Below the pieces are notes generated by a model. It did no database searches. It was not told the DNA's origin and saw only the letters and a list, made by a program, of their open reading frames with translations. A program made the position numbers and the translations under genes. This document shows, piece by piece, positions 1-8,681 of a DNA stretch of 64,000 nucleotides (the stretch's first letter is position 1; each line of letters begins with the position of its first letter). The stretch comes from Oscillatoriales cyanobacterium (lineage in GTDB: Bacteria > Cyanobacteriota > Cyanobacteriia > Cyanobacteriales > Laspinemataceae): assembly GCA_011390955.1 (NCBI GenBank), contig JAABRM010000019.1:1-64000 (forward strand), given 5' to 3'.

Positions 1-209
1 GTTTGTTGTTTGTTGTTTGTTGTTTGTTGGTTGTTGGTTGTTGGTTGTTGGTTGTTGGTTGTTGGTTGTTGGTTGTTGGTTGTTGGTTGTTGGTTGTTGT
101 TTGTTGTTTGTTGTTTGTTGTTTGTTGGTTGTTGTTTGTTGGTTGGCAAGATGGTTAATGAACCAACAACAATGAACAATGAACAATGAACCAACAACAA
201 TGAACCAAC
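1..209. repeat. STRR heptamer array with inverted arms
   Basis: Positions 1 to about 146 are almost pure 7-bp units, GTTGTTT and GTTGGTT. After a short unique stretch the array continues as the complementary type (CAACAAT, CAATGAA, CCAACAA) to about 209. The two arms could fold on each other. Such heptanucleotide arrays are known in filamentous cyanobacteria as STRR sequences. No gene is visible here; the array runs off the left edge. Confidence 0.9.
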
Positions 210-210
210 A

Positions 211-416
211 GCGTCGTAACCCACCAAAACCAGCATTCGTGATTCGTAGGGTGGGTTAGACGCGGCGATAATTTTGGCATAAAACCGATAACATTTATTC
301 CGCGTCGTAACCCACCAAAACCAGCATTCGTGATTCGTAGGGTGGGTTAGACGCGGCGATAATTTTGGCATAAAACCGATAACATTTATTCCGCGTCGTA
401 ACCCACCAAAACCATA
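211..416. repeat. 91-bp tandem repeat, two full copies plus a partial third
   Basis: The unit starts with GCGTCGTAACCCACC at 211, 302 and 393, an exact spacing of 91 bp. The first two copies look identical and the third diverges after about 24 bp. Each full unit contains TAACCCACC followed by GGTGGGTTA, so it can form a hairpin. The stretch 417-512 that follows has one more CCCACC motif and no gene. Confidence 0.9.
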
Positions 417-512
417 TTTTGTTTATCAGTAACCCACCAAAAGGTGCGTTACGGCTGGAATAGAGGTTAATTGTTTATGTCAAAATTAATCGCCAGCCTA
501 ACACACCCTACA

Positions 513-720
513 TTTTGTTGTTTGTTGTTTGTTGGTTGTTGTTTGTTGTTTGTTGTTTGTTGGTTGGCAAGATGGTTAATGAACCAACAACAATGAACCA
601 ACAACAATGAACCAACAAACAACAAACAACAACAATGAACCATCAACAATGAACCAACAACAATGAACCATCAACAATCAACCATCAACAACCAACAAAC
701 AAACAACAAACAAACAACAA
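513..720. repeat. STRR heptamer array touching the stop codon of the next gene
   Basis: GTTGTTT/GTTGGTT units up to about 566 are followed by CAACAAT, CAATGAA and CAAACAA units up to 720. The array ends directly against the stop codon of the minus-strand gene that finishes at 721. Reading frames across it are low-complexity and not credible as genes. Confidence 0.9.
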
Positions 721-3423
721 TTACTCATCAATTGGCGTTACGGCAAAATTCATCTTACCCATTCCTCCAGGAGCTAATTTGACCATTCTAGTTACAGAAT
801 TTCGTTCATAAACATAGTCGTTTGGGGCTAAACTATAGCCGGGGACGCTAGTTAAATCCAATGTGGCTGTACGATATCCTGAGATAACATTAGCCACAGA
901 AAATAGACCATTTTCATCGGTAATAATGCGGTTGCCATCATCCATAAAAATAATCGCGTTGGGAATTCCTGGTTCTCCGGTTTGTTGTTCTCCGTCAAAG
1001 TTTTTATCCTGAAAAACTCGACCAATTAAGGTGCCACAATCGCTGAGAATTCCGGGGTCTAAGTTTAATCGATGAATTGCCGGCCCATCTTTAATGGTTA
1101 AGCCATTGTCCGTGCGTTGACCATTGACAATTGCCGAGTTTCGGCCATCACCCCGCAGCGCGTCGGGGGTGACGCGGGCGGCATAAACAATGTTTAAAGT
1201 TTCGCCACTGGATAGAGCAACTTCGGGCAAGTTAAAAGCAATATTTCGACCAGATTCCGTGGTAGAAATTGTCTGCCCGGTTCCGGCAATTTCCGCACGA
1301 GGGGAATCAGGCCGGAATTGCATTCCGAAGGGCAATTGGTCGGCAATTGAAAGATTTGTCACTGTTGAATTGGACAGGTTTCTAATAGCTAACCGATAAA
1401 TTACCGTGTCCCCAGGGGCGGCGACGATGCGATCGCCTGTTTTGGTAATTTCCAGTTCTTGGGCTTCGCAAATACTGGTGCTTAAGTCCAAAACTGCCAA
1501 GTTTAAGCCGACTCTTTCGGCGTCGGAAACGGTAATTGTTCCTCTGACCGAGGTGGAACCATCACTAGCGGAAATCGGGCGACCATCCAAGGCGGTGGCA
1601 ATGTAAACGATTTGGTCGCCGTTGCGTTCGACAATTTCTATGCGAATCCGCCGTTCGTTAAAGTTCGTCCCCGGAGGCGGTGTCACTACCAGGATGTAAG
1701 TCCGACCCACGTCTAGCTGACCTTTAGTAGCGTCAAATAGGAAGTTATATGTACCGAATTCCCCATTGGTTAAGAAGAAGGGGTTGGCATTTTCAATGTT
1801 GGGCGCTAGTCCTTCGGGGATATTATTGCCGGGGCGATCGGGTAATTCCGTGGGAGTCAGGGGTAACAGCCCCAACGTGCCCCCGGTCGGGTCTGCGGGG
1901 TTAGCTTCAAATAACGCCACCTGGAAGCCGGTGTAGTCGGACAAAATTTCTCCCGCGCAGCCGGTGATTTGCCCTAATGGGTCGCGCAACCGTTCTCTCA
2001 CCGCAGGAGGAATAATTAATGTTTGCGTGGCTACTTGCTGAGTCGCAGACTGTTGGGTGTCTTGTTGGGGAATTGCTACTGTAATGCCCGTTCCTTCCTC
2101 GGGTACTTGCCCGACTTCTACTTCTACGGTCAGGTTGATTTCTGCCCCCGGAGGAATAATCACCTCGGTGGGTTGGGCGATCGCGATCGCTTCTGAGGGC
2201 TGGTTCTCAGGCAATGGCTGAGTCGGTAAAACACTGCCAATTCCCGGTTGCCCGGTGCTTGTTCCCGGTTGCCCGGTGCTTGTTCCCGGTTGCCCGGTGC
2301 CCGTTCCTGGCTGCCCGGTGCCCGTTCCTGGCTGCCCGGTGCCCGTTCCTGGCTGCCCCGACGTTCCCGTACCCGAACCGGGAGTCTCAGGTTCATCACT
2401 GGGTAAAGGCTGCTCTGGCAGTACCCCAGGTGGTATTGTCGGTGGTATTGTCGGTGGTTCTGTCGGTTCTGTCGGTGGTGTGGGACAGTCACCGATTAAG
2501 AAAGAAGCATTGCTGAGGTTCAACCAGGAATACTTCACGCCGCGAACTTGACCCCCGGTGGTCAAAGGCTGAATCGCTGTGGCATCAGGAATCAAGAACC
2601 GTACAGCGCGATCGCTATTATTAGCAACCTGGAAATCAAAATAGAGTAAATCCCCTTGTTGGGCGCTTTGACGCACCCCATCTCTAATCGTTTGCATCTC
2701 CTGAATAAAGTTCTGCCGCATTTCGGTCAAAGTCGCCTCGCGACCGGGCACCGCCCCCACAGCGGTTTGATACACCGCGCTAAATGCCTGATTCACCGGG
2801 GTATCATCCACCGATCGCGCTAAAGTGGCAATCCCTTGAGTAATGGCGGTTTCGGCTTCGGTTTCCGTAAACCCTGAAGACAATAAAATCGACTTGCTGA
2901 CGCTGGTTAGCAACACCAACGCCGTATCTTGGGCGGTTTGCCGGTCAAGGTTCAGCACCGTTTGGGCTTGTTGGGGGACTGCTTGGAGAATCGCATCTCT
3001 ACCCGCGATCGCCATTTCCCGAAAAGTCGAATCTATCGGCATTTGGGATAAACCCAAAAGCACCGCCAACATTGCCGTAGAAGCTTCCTCCGCGCTAAAA
3101 CCTAAATCAATCAACTCCGTAGCCAAAGCCCCGGAAAAAGCCCCGACAGCTTGATTGCCTTGACCGTCGCTAATTCCATTAGGATTAATCGTTCCCAAAC
3201 TGCCATTAACCACCGCCACATCTAAAGAATTTGTTTGACCAGTTAGCGAAGTTTGCGCGTCACCAATGGTATAGCTATACTCCGCTTGATTTTGTAATAA
3301 ATATCCCGGAAATACACATTTATTAGCATCTTCTTGAGCCGGTGCCGGCACTTCTGAAAAAACTACCAATTTCATCACCCCACCCAGTAGCAAGGTAATG
3401 CCAATTATTTGTTGTTTGTTCAT
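721..3423 (-). CDS. Exported surface protein with DUF11-like and SdrD-B-like domains
   Basis: Predicted 900-residue secreted protein. It starts with a hydrophobic signal segment (residues about 6-30, Ala-rich cleavage region). A helical Ala/Gln-rich region covers about 95-250. A Pro/Thr/Gly linker (about 315-395) contains a seven-residue repeat of the type GTGTGQP. A DUF11-like domain (about 650-760, with ELEITKTGD and PGDTVIYRLAIRN) and an SdrD-B-like domain (about 790-880, with GRVFQDKNFDGEQQTGEPGI, resembling a Ca-binding loop) follow. Known families with these domains are cell-surface or extracellular. The ATG and first five codons (MNKQQ) lie inside a heptamer array and no Shine-Dalgarno is visible. 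It is the last of three similar minus-strand genes. Ligand and role are unknown. Confidence 0.75.
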   Translation of the reverse strand: MNKQQIIGITLLLGGVMKLVVFSEVPAPAQEDANKCVFPGYLLQNQAEYSYTIGDAQTSLTGQTNSLDVAVVNGSLGTINPNGISDGQGNQAVGAFSGALATELIDLGFSAEEASTAMLAVLLGLSQMPIDSTFREMAIAGRDAILQAVPQQAQTVLNLDRQTAQDTALVLLTSVSKSILLSSGFTETEAETAITQGIATLARSVDDTPVNQAFSAVYQTAVGAVPGREATLTEMRQNFIQEMQTIRDGVRQSAQQGDLLYFDFQVANNSDRAVRFLIPDATAIQPLTTGGQVRGVKYSWLNLSNASFLIGDCPTPPTEPTEPPTIPPTIPPGVLPEQPLPSDEPETPGSGTGTSGQPGTGTGQPGTGTGQPGTGTGQPGTSTGQPGTSTGQPGIGSVLPTQPLPENQPSEAIAIAQPTEVIIPPGAEINLTVEVEVGQVPEEGTGITVAIPQQDTQQSATQQVATQTLIIPPAVRERLRDPLGQITGCAGEILSDYTGFQVALFEANPADPTGGTLGLLPLTPTELPDRPGNNIPEGLAPNIENANPFFLTNGEFGTYNFLFDATKGQLDVGRTYILVVTPPPGTNFNERRIRIEIVERNGDQIVYIATALDGRPISASDGSTSVRGTITVSDAERVGLNLAVLDLSTSICEAQELEITKTGDRIVAAPGDTVIYRLAIRNLSNSTVTNLSIADQLPFGMQFRPDSPRAEIAGTGQTISTTESGRNIAFNLPEVALSSGETLNIVYAARVTPDALRGDGRNSAIVNGQRTDNGLTIKDGPAIHRLNLDPGILSDCGTLIGRVFQDKNFDGEQQTGEPGIPNAIIFMDDGNRIITDENGLFSVANVISGYRTATLDLTSVPGYSLAPNDYVYERNSVTRMVKLAPGGMGKMNFAVTPIDE
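2239..2359. repeat. 21-bp in-frame minisatellite in the surface-protein linker
   Basis: A 21-bp unit (variants of TTGCCCGGTGCTTGTTCCCGG) repeats about five to six times and encodes GTGTGQP or GTSTGQP. The period is 3 x 7 bp, as expected if it grew from heptamers. It lengthens a Pro/Gly linker without breaking the frame. Confidence 0.85.
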
Positions 3424-3707
3424 TGTTCATTGTTGTTTGTTCTTTGTTGGTTGTTCATTGTTCATTGTTGTTTGTTCATTGTTCATTGTTCATTGTTCAT
3501 TGTTCATTGTTCATTGTTCGTTGTTCATTGTTCATTGTTGTTTGTTCATTGTTCATTGTTCATTGTTCATTGTTCATTGTTCATTGTTCATTGTTCGTTG
3601 TTCATTGTTCGTTGTTGGTGGGTAGGGATTCTTTTGTTTAACAAACAACAATCAACAAACAACAATCAACAAACAACAATCAACAAACAACAAACAACAA
3701 TCAACTA
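3409..3707. repeat. STRR heptamer array spanning a start codon
   Basis: On the plus strand, units GTTCATT and GTTGTTT run to about 3615. A spacer GGTGGGTAGGGATTCTTTTG follows, then CAACAAT/CAAACAA units to 3707. Read on the minus strand, the CAATGAA units give an ATG every 7 bp, each closing after MNNEQ-stop, so the leader of the downstream gene is a string of minicistrons. The same spacer occurs in the array at 4419-4581 and, inverted, at about 8492. Confidence 0.9.
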
Positions 3708-4415
3708 TCACCTAACTCTGACCTCAAAAGTACCGACAAATTCTTCCCCTGGGGCTAAAACTACCTCGAAATTCCAGCGAACATGAGTATAATTTTCTGG
3801 GGGAGCGGCTTGTTCAACTACTTGGCCATTATTAATGCCCAATTCATTTACATTGGTAATCGTGGGATTGGCATCAAAGGTGACTCCATTGTCAATACTA
3901 AAAGTAATATTACTTGCGCCTTTGGCGGAATTAAGTATATAAGTCATTTCTGACGGGATTGGCTGAGTTAAAACCATAGAGGAAACCGGCTGCGAACCAT
4001 TATTTTTCCCTACTAATCGATAGCGCAGAATTTCTCCGGGGAGTACCCTATCTTCGGGGGGTAAAGGTTGCCATTCAAAGGGCGATTCGCGAATCGCCCC
4101 TACATTTTCTCCGGTGTTTGTTGCGCTGTTTTTTGGTTCAACTGGCACTTGTCTATCTACGGTCAAAGTCAATTCGACCCTAGGCTGATTTTGTTGTTTG
4201 TTGGTTGTTGGTTGTTGTTTGTTGTTTGTTGTTTGTTGTTTGTTGGTGGTTGGTTGTTGTTTGTTGGTGGTTGGTTGTTGTTTGTTGTTTGTTGTTTGTT
4301 GTTTGTTGTTTGTTGTTTGTTGCCTGTTGCCTGTTGCCTGTTCCCTGTTCCCTGGGGCGGGTATCGCCGACCAAAAAGAAGCGATCGCTGTTAAATAAAT
4401 AATTAGTATTTTCAT
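3708..4415 (-). CDS. Small exported DUF11-like protein carrying a heptamer-encoded Gln/Asn/Thr/Lys repeat
   Basis: Predicted 235 residues: signal segment (1-20), a low-complexity stretch (about 21-75) and a DUF11-like beta domain (about 78-235, with LPPEDRVLPGEILRYRLVG and VRWNFEVVLAPGEEFVGTF). The low-complexity stretch is written by CAACAAA/CAACCAA heptamers and reads as seven-residue repeats such as QQTTNNK and QQPTTNK. An adjoining CCTGTTG-type heptamer run gives GNREQATGNR. These heptamers have no stop in any frame, so the insertion keeps the gene open. It is second of three similar genes; its stop touches another heptamer array. Function unknown; probably periplasmic or surface exposed. 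Confidence 0.65.
   Translation of the reverse strand: MKILIIYLTAIASFWSAIPAPGNREQATGNRQQTTNNKQQTTNNKQQPTTNKQQPTTNKQQTTNNKQQPTTNKQQNQPRVELTLTVDRQVPVEPKNSATNTGENVGAIRESPFEWQPLPPEDRVLPGEILRYRLVGKNNGSQPVSSMVLTQPIPSEMTYILNSAKGASNITFSIDNGVTFDANPTITNVNELGINNGQVVEQAAPPENYTHVRWNFEVVLAPGEEFVGTFEVRVR
4190..4356. repeat. STRR heptamer array inside a coding region
   Basis: Units GTTGTTT, GTTGGTT, GTTGGTG and CTGTTGC/CCTGTTC in tandem, entirely inside the minus-strand gene 3708-4415 just after its signal-peptide region. Copy number is likely to vary between strains; only changes of three heptamers (21 bp) keep the frame. Confidence 0.9.
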
Positions 4416-4418
4416 ATT

Positions 4419-4581
4419 ATTGTTCGTTGTTCGTTGTTCATTGTTGTTTGTTCATTGTTCATTGTTCATTGTTCATTGTTCATTGTTCATTGTTCGTTGT
4501 TGGTGGGTAGGGATTCTTTTGTTTAACAAACAACAATCAACAAACAACAATCAACAAACAACAATCAACAATCAACAATCA
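4419..4581. repeat. STRR heptamer array between two surface-protein genes
   Basis: GTTCATT-type units, then the spacer GGTGGGTAGGGATTCTTTTG at about 4503, then CAACAAT/CAAACAA units. The order matches the array at 3409-3707, so the intergenic spacer has been duplicated or converted between neighbouring genes. Confidence 0.9.
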
Positions 4582-4583
4582 AT

Positions 4584-7022
4584 TTAATTCACTCGTCTGC
4601 GAAAAGTAAAAGTCCCAGTTTCTTGGGGGGCAAGGGGACGCTGCGATCGCATCTCATAGCGAGTCACGTCGGTGCCCGTAGTTGTTCCCGAAAGTTCGGC
4701 GCCGGGACTGGGGGGATAGCTGTTAAAAAACACAATCGTCCCGCCAAGAGAATCTATGGCCGAACCCACAACATGAGAAGAATCAATCCCCGTTGTCGGG
4801 TCGTTATCTTGGTCTAGGTTGTCATTATCTAAAGCCCAATTATTCCCCGATGGACGATTAGTGATATTAAAAGTTGTGCCATCTTCAACGATGACAAAAT
4901 TAGAGGCAGACAAAGTGCGATTTCCTTGTCCTTGTCCTTCGGCCAGAGAGATATTTTTGTAAGTAAATCGATACTCGACAATATTTCCCGAACCAGGGGT
5001 TTTTTGGTCGGTGCTAAAAGTTTCCTGACCGGGCAAAATTGCCGGACCGCTACCTTGTAAAAGCCTGGACTCTTTAATCGTCTCCACAAACCCAGAATAA
5101 ATCCGGTTAATTGTGGTATTGGCCGGTTCTCCGGGGCTGGGCTGCCCGTCGCCGTCGGCATCCAAAAACGCCGCGATCGGCACTGGGTAGGCTTTTAGTG
5201 GTTCGGTGGCAGGCAGTTGAATTGTCACCTGGTAGTTAGCAGTGGTTTCGGTTCCGGGAATGCTAATCGGTGGGTCGCTGCTGGTGAAGCCGGTGGCTGG
5301 GTTGTAAGTATATGTCACGGAACGGCCTCCGTAGGATATCGTCACCGTAGTTCCCGCAGGCAAACTGTTCGGGTCTTCTGGTGCGGTGGGTAGCAACAGA
5401 ATTGGCTGCCCCGTATTGTTTTGCACCGTGTTGGTGAAAGATACCGGCGGCGGAGAACCGGACACGGGAATTGCCGCATTGGTAAAGTCATTTTCGATAC
5501 TTTCCGGTCCAACGGCATTGGGCGCATCTTCTGGGCCGTTGAATACCCCCTCCCCAGGGGCAACAACGACTACCACATTCGCCTCACCCCCAGGACCGGT
5601 GCCCGTGTTGTTGTTCCCAGTATCTTGGCCATCGGTCTCCACATTAGGCACCCCCGGATTTACCGCCGGATTGCCGGTTTGGTCGATGGGTCCGGGGGTG
5701 CCATCATCATTGAAGTTATTCGGTACTTGGTCGCCGGACTCGTCGTAGATCAACTGACCGGGGTTGCTGGCACTGCCGCCAAACACTTGGGCTAAGTTGG
5801 CCACCGTGGTGGTGGTGGTGATTCCCGTGGTGCGGACGGCAAATTCAAAACCTGTCACCGTGGTTCCCCTGGGTATAGTGCCATTAAATAAGAAGCCAAT
5901 TCGGGTAACGTTGGCGGCGCCGCCCACCGCAGCGATGTCGGTACGCCAATCAGCCTGTAAGGGGTTGGTGGTGGTTGCACTGTTGGTGAATGCTACTTGC
6001 CAGCCACTTGGGACTTGCCATTGGTTGTCCTGTAGTTGAGTGCCTGTGGGAATGGCGTCGCCGATTAAGATGCGCGGCACGATGGCACCGTCTACGGTGA
6101 GGTTGTTGCTGGTGTTGGGTACTAGGTCATCAGGGATGAAGCCAACGATTTCTGGGGGGAGGGTGGCGAGAACTTCTAGCCCCAGTCGGTATGTAATTAC
6201 GTCGTCGGTGGGGTCGGTGGGGTTGTTGAGCGCGATCGGGGTGGCATGGGTTTTGAGCGATCGGGCAAAAGCTTGTCTGGGTTGACCGCTGACCGTGACT
6301 CTTTGGCTGGCGCTGGCTTCGCGGGTGCCATTCGCGGGCGAGCCAGGGGCTTGTTCTCCTCCGGCGCCGGGGGGATTGTCAACAGTATAAAGGTCGTTGG
6401 GTTGGGAATTTTCCGGGGTGCGCGGTTGGTTTTGGGCGTATTGGTCTTGCGCGTCTCTTGGGGTGTTGCCCAGTTGTACGGCGACATCATCCCCTAGGTT
6501 GGCGGTGTTGCTGACTAATATAGGTACTCGTACAAGAACGGACTCACCGGCGTTGATTGAGCCGGTGAGGAAGTTGTCCCCCGTTACGTCAGTCCAGGTG
6601 GCGCCGCCGTCAGTGCTGATTTGCGGGTTGCCGGAGATCGTCCCCGGCCCGGAGACGGTGGCGGTGTTGGGGATGCGGAATTGGGTGGGGTCGTTGCCCA
6701 CGTTGGTGACGTTGAATTGGAAGAATAATAGGTCGCCAATTTCTATTTGGCTGTTGTCGTTGGCTTGGGTTACACCGTCCGGCTGCACGGTGATGCCCGC
6801 CACTTCCGCTACAGTCACGGTGACTGTGTTGGATTCAATTTTTATCGGTCCTTGGCTTGGATTGTTTGGATCTTCAAAGGTGCCAGTTGCTTGGTTTCTA
6901 ATCTCCGTGCCCGCTGGGGTACTTTCAGCTATAGCTGATGGTATGCAGAGGCTACTTACGAATAGAGCAAATGTCACCCAACCAGCCCAAGTTTGCCCCA
7001 GTTGTTTTTGGGTCTTGTTCAC
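4584..7022 (-). CDS. Large exported DUF11-like surface protein
   Basis: Predicted 812 residues. An N-terminal signal peptide (1-32, ending PSAIAES) is followed by repeated beta-rich segments. GTEIRNQATGTFEDPN near residue 37 and repeated IxNTVTVTV-like strands are typical of DUF11-type conserved-repeat proteins. A DADGDGQPSPGEP loop near residue 620 resembles SdrD-B Ca-binding loops. First gene of a minus-strand trio with the genes ending at 3708 and 721. Low Cys content fits an extracellular protein. No anchor (LPXTG, PEP-CTERM) is visible, so release or non-covalent attachment is inferred. Exact role unknown. Confidence 0.75.
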   Translation of the reverse strand: MNKTQKQLGQTWAGWVTFALFVSSLCIPSAIAESTPAGTEIRNQATGTFEDPNNPSQGPIKIESNTVTVTVAEVAGITVQPDGVTQANDNSQIEIGDLLFFQFNVTNVGNDPTQFRIPNTATVSGPGTISGNPQISTDGGATWTDVTGDNFLTGSINAGESVLVRVPILVSNTANLGDDVAVQLGNTPRDAQDQYAQNQPRTPENSQPNDLYTVDNPPGAGGEQAPGSPANGTREASASQRVTVSGQPRQAFARSLKTHATPIALNNPTDPTDDVITYRLGLEVLATLPPEIVGFIPDDLVPNTSNNLTVDGAIVPRILIGDAIPTGTQLQDNQWQVPSGWQVAFTNSATTTNPLQADWRTDIAAVGGAANVTRIGFLFNGTIPRGTTVTGFEFAVRTTGITTTTTVANLAQVFGGSASNPGQLIYDESGDQVPNNFNDDGTPGPIDQTGNPAVNPGVPNVETDGQDTGNNNTGTGPGGEANVVVVVAPGEGVFNGPEDAPNAVGPESIENDFTNAAIPVSGSPPPVSFTNTVQNNTGQPILLLPTAPEDPNSLPAGTTVTISYGGRSVTYTYNPATGFTSSDPPISIPGTETTANYQVTIQLPATEPLKAYPVPIAAFLDADGDGQPSPGEPANTTINRIYSGFVETIKESRLLQGSGPAILPGQETFSTDQKTPGSGNIVEYRFTYKNISLAEGQGQGNRTLSASNFVIVEDGTTFNITNRPSGNNWALDNDNLDQDNDPTTGIDSSHVVGSAIDSLGGTIVFFNSYPPSPGAELSGTTTGTDVTRYEMRSQRPLAPQETGTFTFRRRVN

Positions 7023-7468
7023 GCGGTTGATGTCCCTGCTTTATGCGTTAGATAGAATACGGCACCCTAATTGTCCTTTTGGTCAGTAAGTAATAGTCGC
7101 TATGCCAGAAAGTTGATTTCGATTTTTCTTTTTTGACCAATATATGAATATTGAATAACATTTAAGTTTTTTTGTCAACAGGTTATAAAGATTTTCGTCA
7201 AAAAATACATAGAAGTTTAAGAAGTTGTAAAGTTTTATCAAGGAGCATCTCCTAAGCCTTTGGATATCAGTATTTCTGATTTCGGTATGGCCTGATTCAA
7301 CTGATGTAAATCCAGATGGCAGCCCTGGGAAGAAAAACCGGGCTTAACCGGGTTTAAGTATGTAGATATCACCTGTCAGGATTCAGATGTTAGCTATCAG
7401 GTACTAATGACTGATTTAGTCTGAGGAAAATAGTTTTTCCAGCTACTTGGCCAGCTAGGATGTTGTGG
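7023..7468. other. Intergenic region, no gene seen
   Basis: AT-rich spacer that must hold the promoter of the minus-strand surface-protein gene starting at 7022. It has several TTTTTT and GTCAA tracts but no convincing -10/-35 pair. A short CCGGGCTTAACCGGGTTTAA stretch lies near 7338. No credible open frame. Confidence 0.6.
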
Positions 7469-8185
7469 TTATTTTTTGGTGGTAGCGATCGCGACAATGC
7501 CATAAACCGAAATTTTATTTTGCTGGAGCACTCTTTGGGCTTCGCGACAAGTAGTGCCGGTGGTGTAAATGTCATCTAATAATAAGACCGGATTTTTCGG
7601 TGGGCGATTCCGCGCAGCGGATCCCTTACGGGAATCGCGAAAAGCCGCACCTAACCTCATGGCTTGGTTGATTTCTTCTTTTCGCTGTTCCACCGATAAA
7701 CTATACAAAGCTTTCGTGGGGCGACTTCGGGTTAACCCTTGGGGTTGACAGGGATAGCCCGTGACATCACAAAAGCTGTTGGCCAAAAGTTCCGCTTGAT
7801 TAAAGCCGCGTTCTTTTAACCGTTTAGGGTCGGAGGGAATAGGTACAACTGTAAATTTTTTGCCAGCAGATAGGGGCGATTTTAACCAGGTTTCTCCCAA
7901 CCATTGACCCAAGGGTTTGCTGAGTTCGGGACAGTTTTGCCCCTGAGATAATTTCATTTGGGCGATCGCTCGTTTCACCGTTCCTTGGTAGGCGCCCCAG
8001 ACAAATAGGGGTGGCTCTTCTTGCCGCCAAAATTTATCTGGTTGGGCTAATTGACATTGCTGTAATTGGCGTTGGCAATATTCACAAATAATATCCTTGG
8101 CGGGGCGATCGCACAGAACACAGTTGGGTTTAAACCATAAATTTAAGATCGATTTTACCAGTCGATTCAAATTAGCTACAGCCAC
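7469..8185 (-). CDS. comF: ComF-family phosphoribosyltransferase-like protein
   Basis: 238 residues, normal length for the family. An N-terminal zinc-finger-like motif has Cys22, Cys25, Cys34 and Cys37. The C-terminal phosphoribosyltransferase loop VLLLDDIYTTGTT (about 200-212) is the PRPP-binding signature. ComF proteins support natural transformation and recombination of imported DNA; the biochemical substrate is not settled. An oddity is a roughly 10-residue insert (DSRKGSAARN) just before the PRPP loop, encoded by a palindromic repeat at about 7603-7640. It occupies a surface position where relatives normally read straight from AFR to PPK. Transcribed alone. Confidence 0.85.
   Translation of the reverse strand: MAVANLNRLVKSILNLWFKPNCVLCDRPAKDIICEYCQRQLQQCQLAQPDKFWRQEEPPLFVWGAYQGTVKRAIAQMKLSQGQNCPELSKPLGQWLGETWLKSPLSAGKKFTVVPIPSDPKRLKERGFNQAELLANSFCDVTGYPCQPQGLTRSRPTKALYSLSVEQRKEEINQAMRLGAAFRDSRKGSAARNRPPKNPVLLLDDIYTTGTTCREAQRVLQQNKISVYGIVAIATTKK
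7600..7642. repeat. Palindromic repeat inserted in frame in comF
   Basis: GCGATTCCGCGCAGCGGATC followed by CCTTACGGGAATCGCG forms an inverted repeat (GCGATTCC / GGAATCGC ends). Related GCGATTC..GAATCGC or GATGCCGC..GCGGCATC stretches occur at about 13704-13738, 14056-14095 and 17460-17482. This points to a dispersed small palindromic repeat family that tolerates insertion in genes. Confidence 0.7.
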
Positions 8186-8425
8186 TTACTCTCCACTTCA
8201 AATAATTTTTTTGGGCATATTTTAACATTATGTTTCCGCTTAATTTATTAATTAAAGCGTTTTTTTTACCCTGGATTTTTTCCCAGATCGACCATATTTA
8301 AATATATTTAAATATGTTATTAAATCGATGACAAATCATCCAGCGGATATTTTTCACCAAAAACGGTAAAAAACCGAAAAAACCTACGTTATTAGAAAAA
8401 GATTTATCCATAATTGACTATTTCA

Positions 8426-8576
8426 GTTGATGGTTGATGGTTGATGGTTGATGGTTGATGGCTGATGGTTGATGGTTGATGGTTGATGAACAACGAACAA
8501 AAGAATCCCTACCCAACAACGAACAACAAACAACAAACAACCAACAACGAACAACCACCAACCATCAACCAAGTTA
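8426..8576. repeat. STRR heptamer array (GTTGATG / CAACGAA type)
   Basis: GGTTGAT units in tandem, then GAACAAAAGAATCCCTACCC, which is the inverse of the spacer at 3609 and 4503, then CAACGAA/CAACAAA/CCAACCA units. Left and right arms are complementary, so a long hairpin is possible. Confidence 0.9.
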
Positions 8577-8635
8577 ACTTTTTTCAAAAGAATACCATAT
8601 CTACTTAAGTAATCTGTGAATTTACGGACTTTTTT

Positions 8636-8681
8636 TTGTAAATTTTGTGTAAAGTTTGTGTAAATTTTGTGTAAAGTTTTG
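8636..8681. repeat. 22-bp tandem duplication TGTAAATTTTGTGTAAAGTT
   Basis: TGTAAATTTTGTGTAAAGTT occurs twice in tandem with a period of about 22 bp, itself built from an 11-bp TGTAAANTTTG motif. It lies about 280 bp upstream of the PEP-synthase-like gene. Regulatory meaning unknown. Confidence 0.7.

Noticed and set aside
467-649. Open frame through a heptamer array
   Set aside because: Composed only of repeat-encoded residues; no start context or gene-like composition.
2160-2551. Overlapping frames antisense or shifted within the surface-protein linker
   Set aside because: They are shadows of the 21-bp repeat in the real gene on the minus strand.
3398-3786. Three plus-strand frames rich in Phe/Ile/Val/His/Cys
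   Set aside because: Direct translation of GTTCATT heptamers; periodic nonsense in all three frames.
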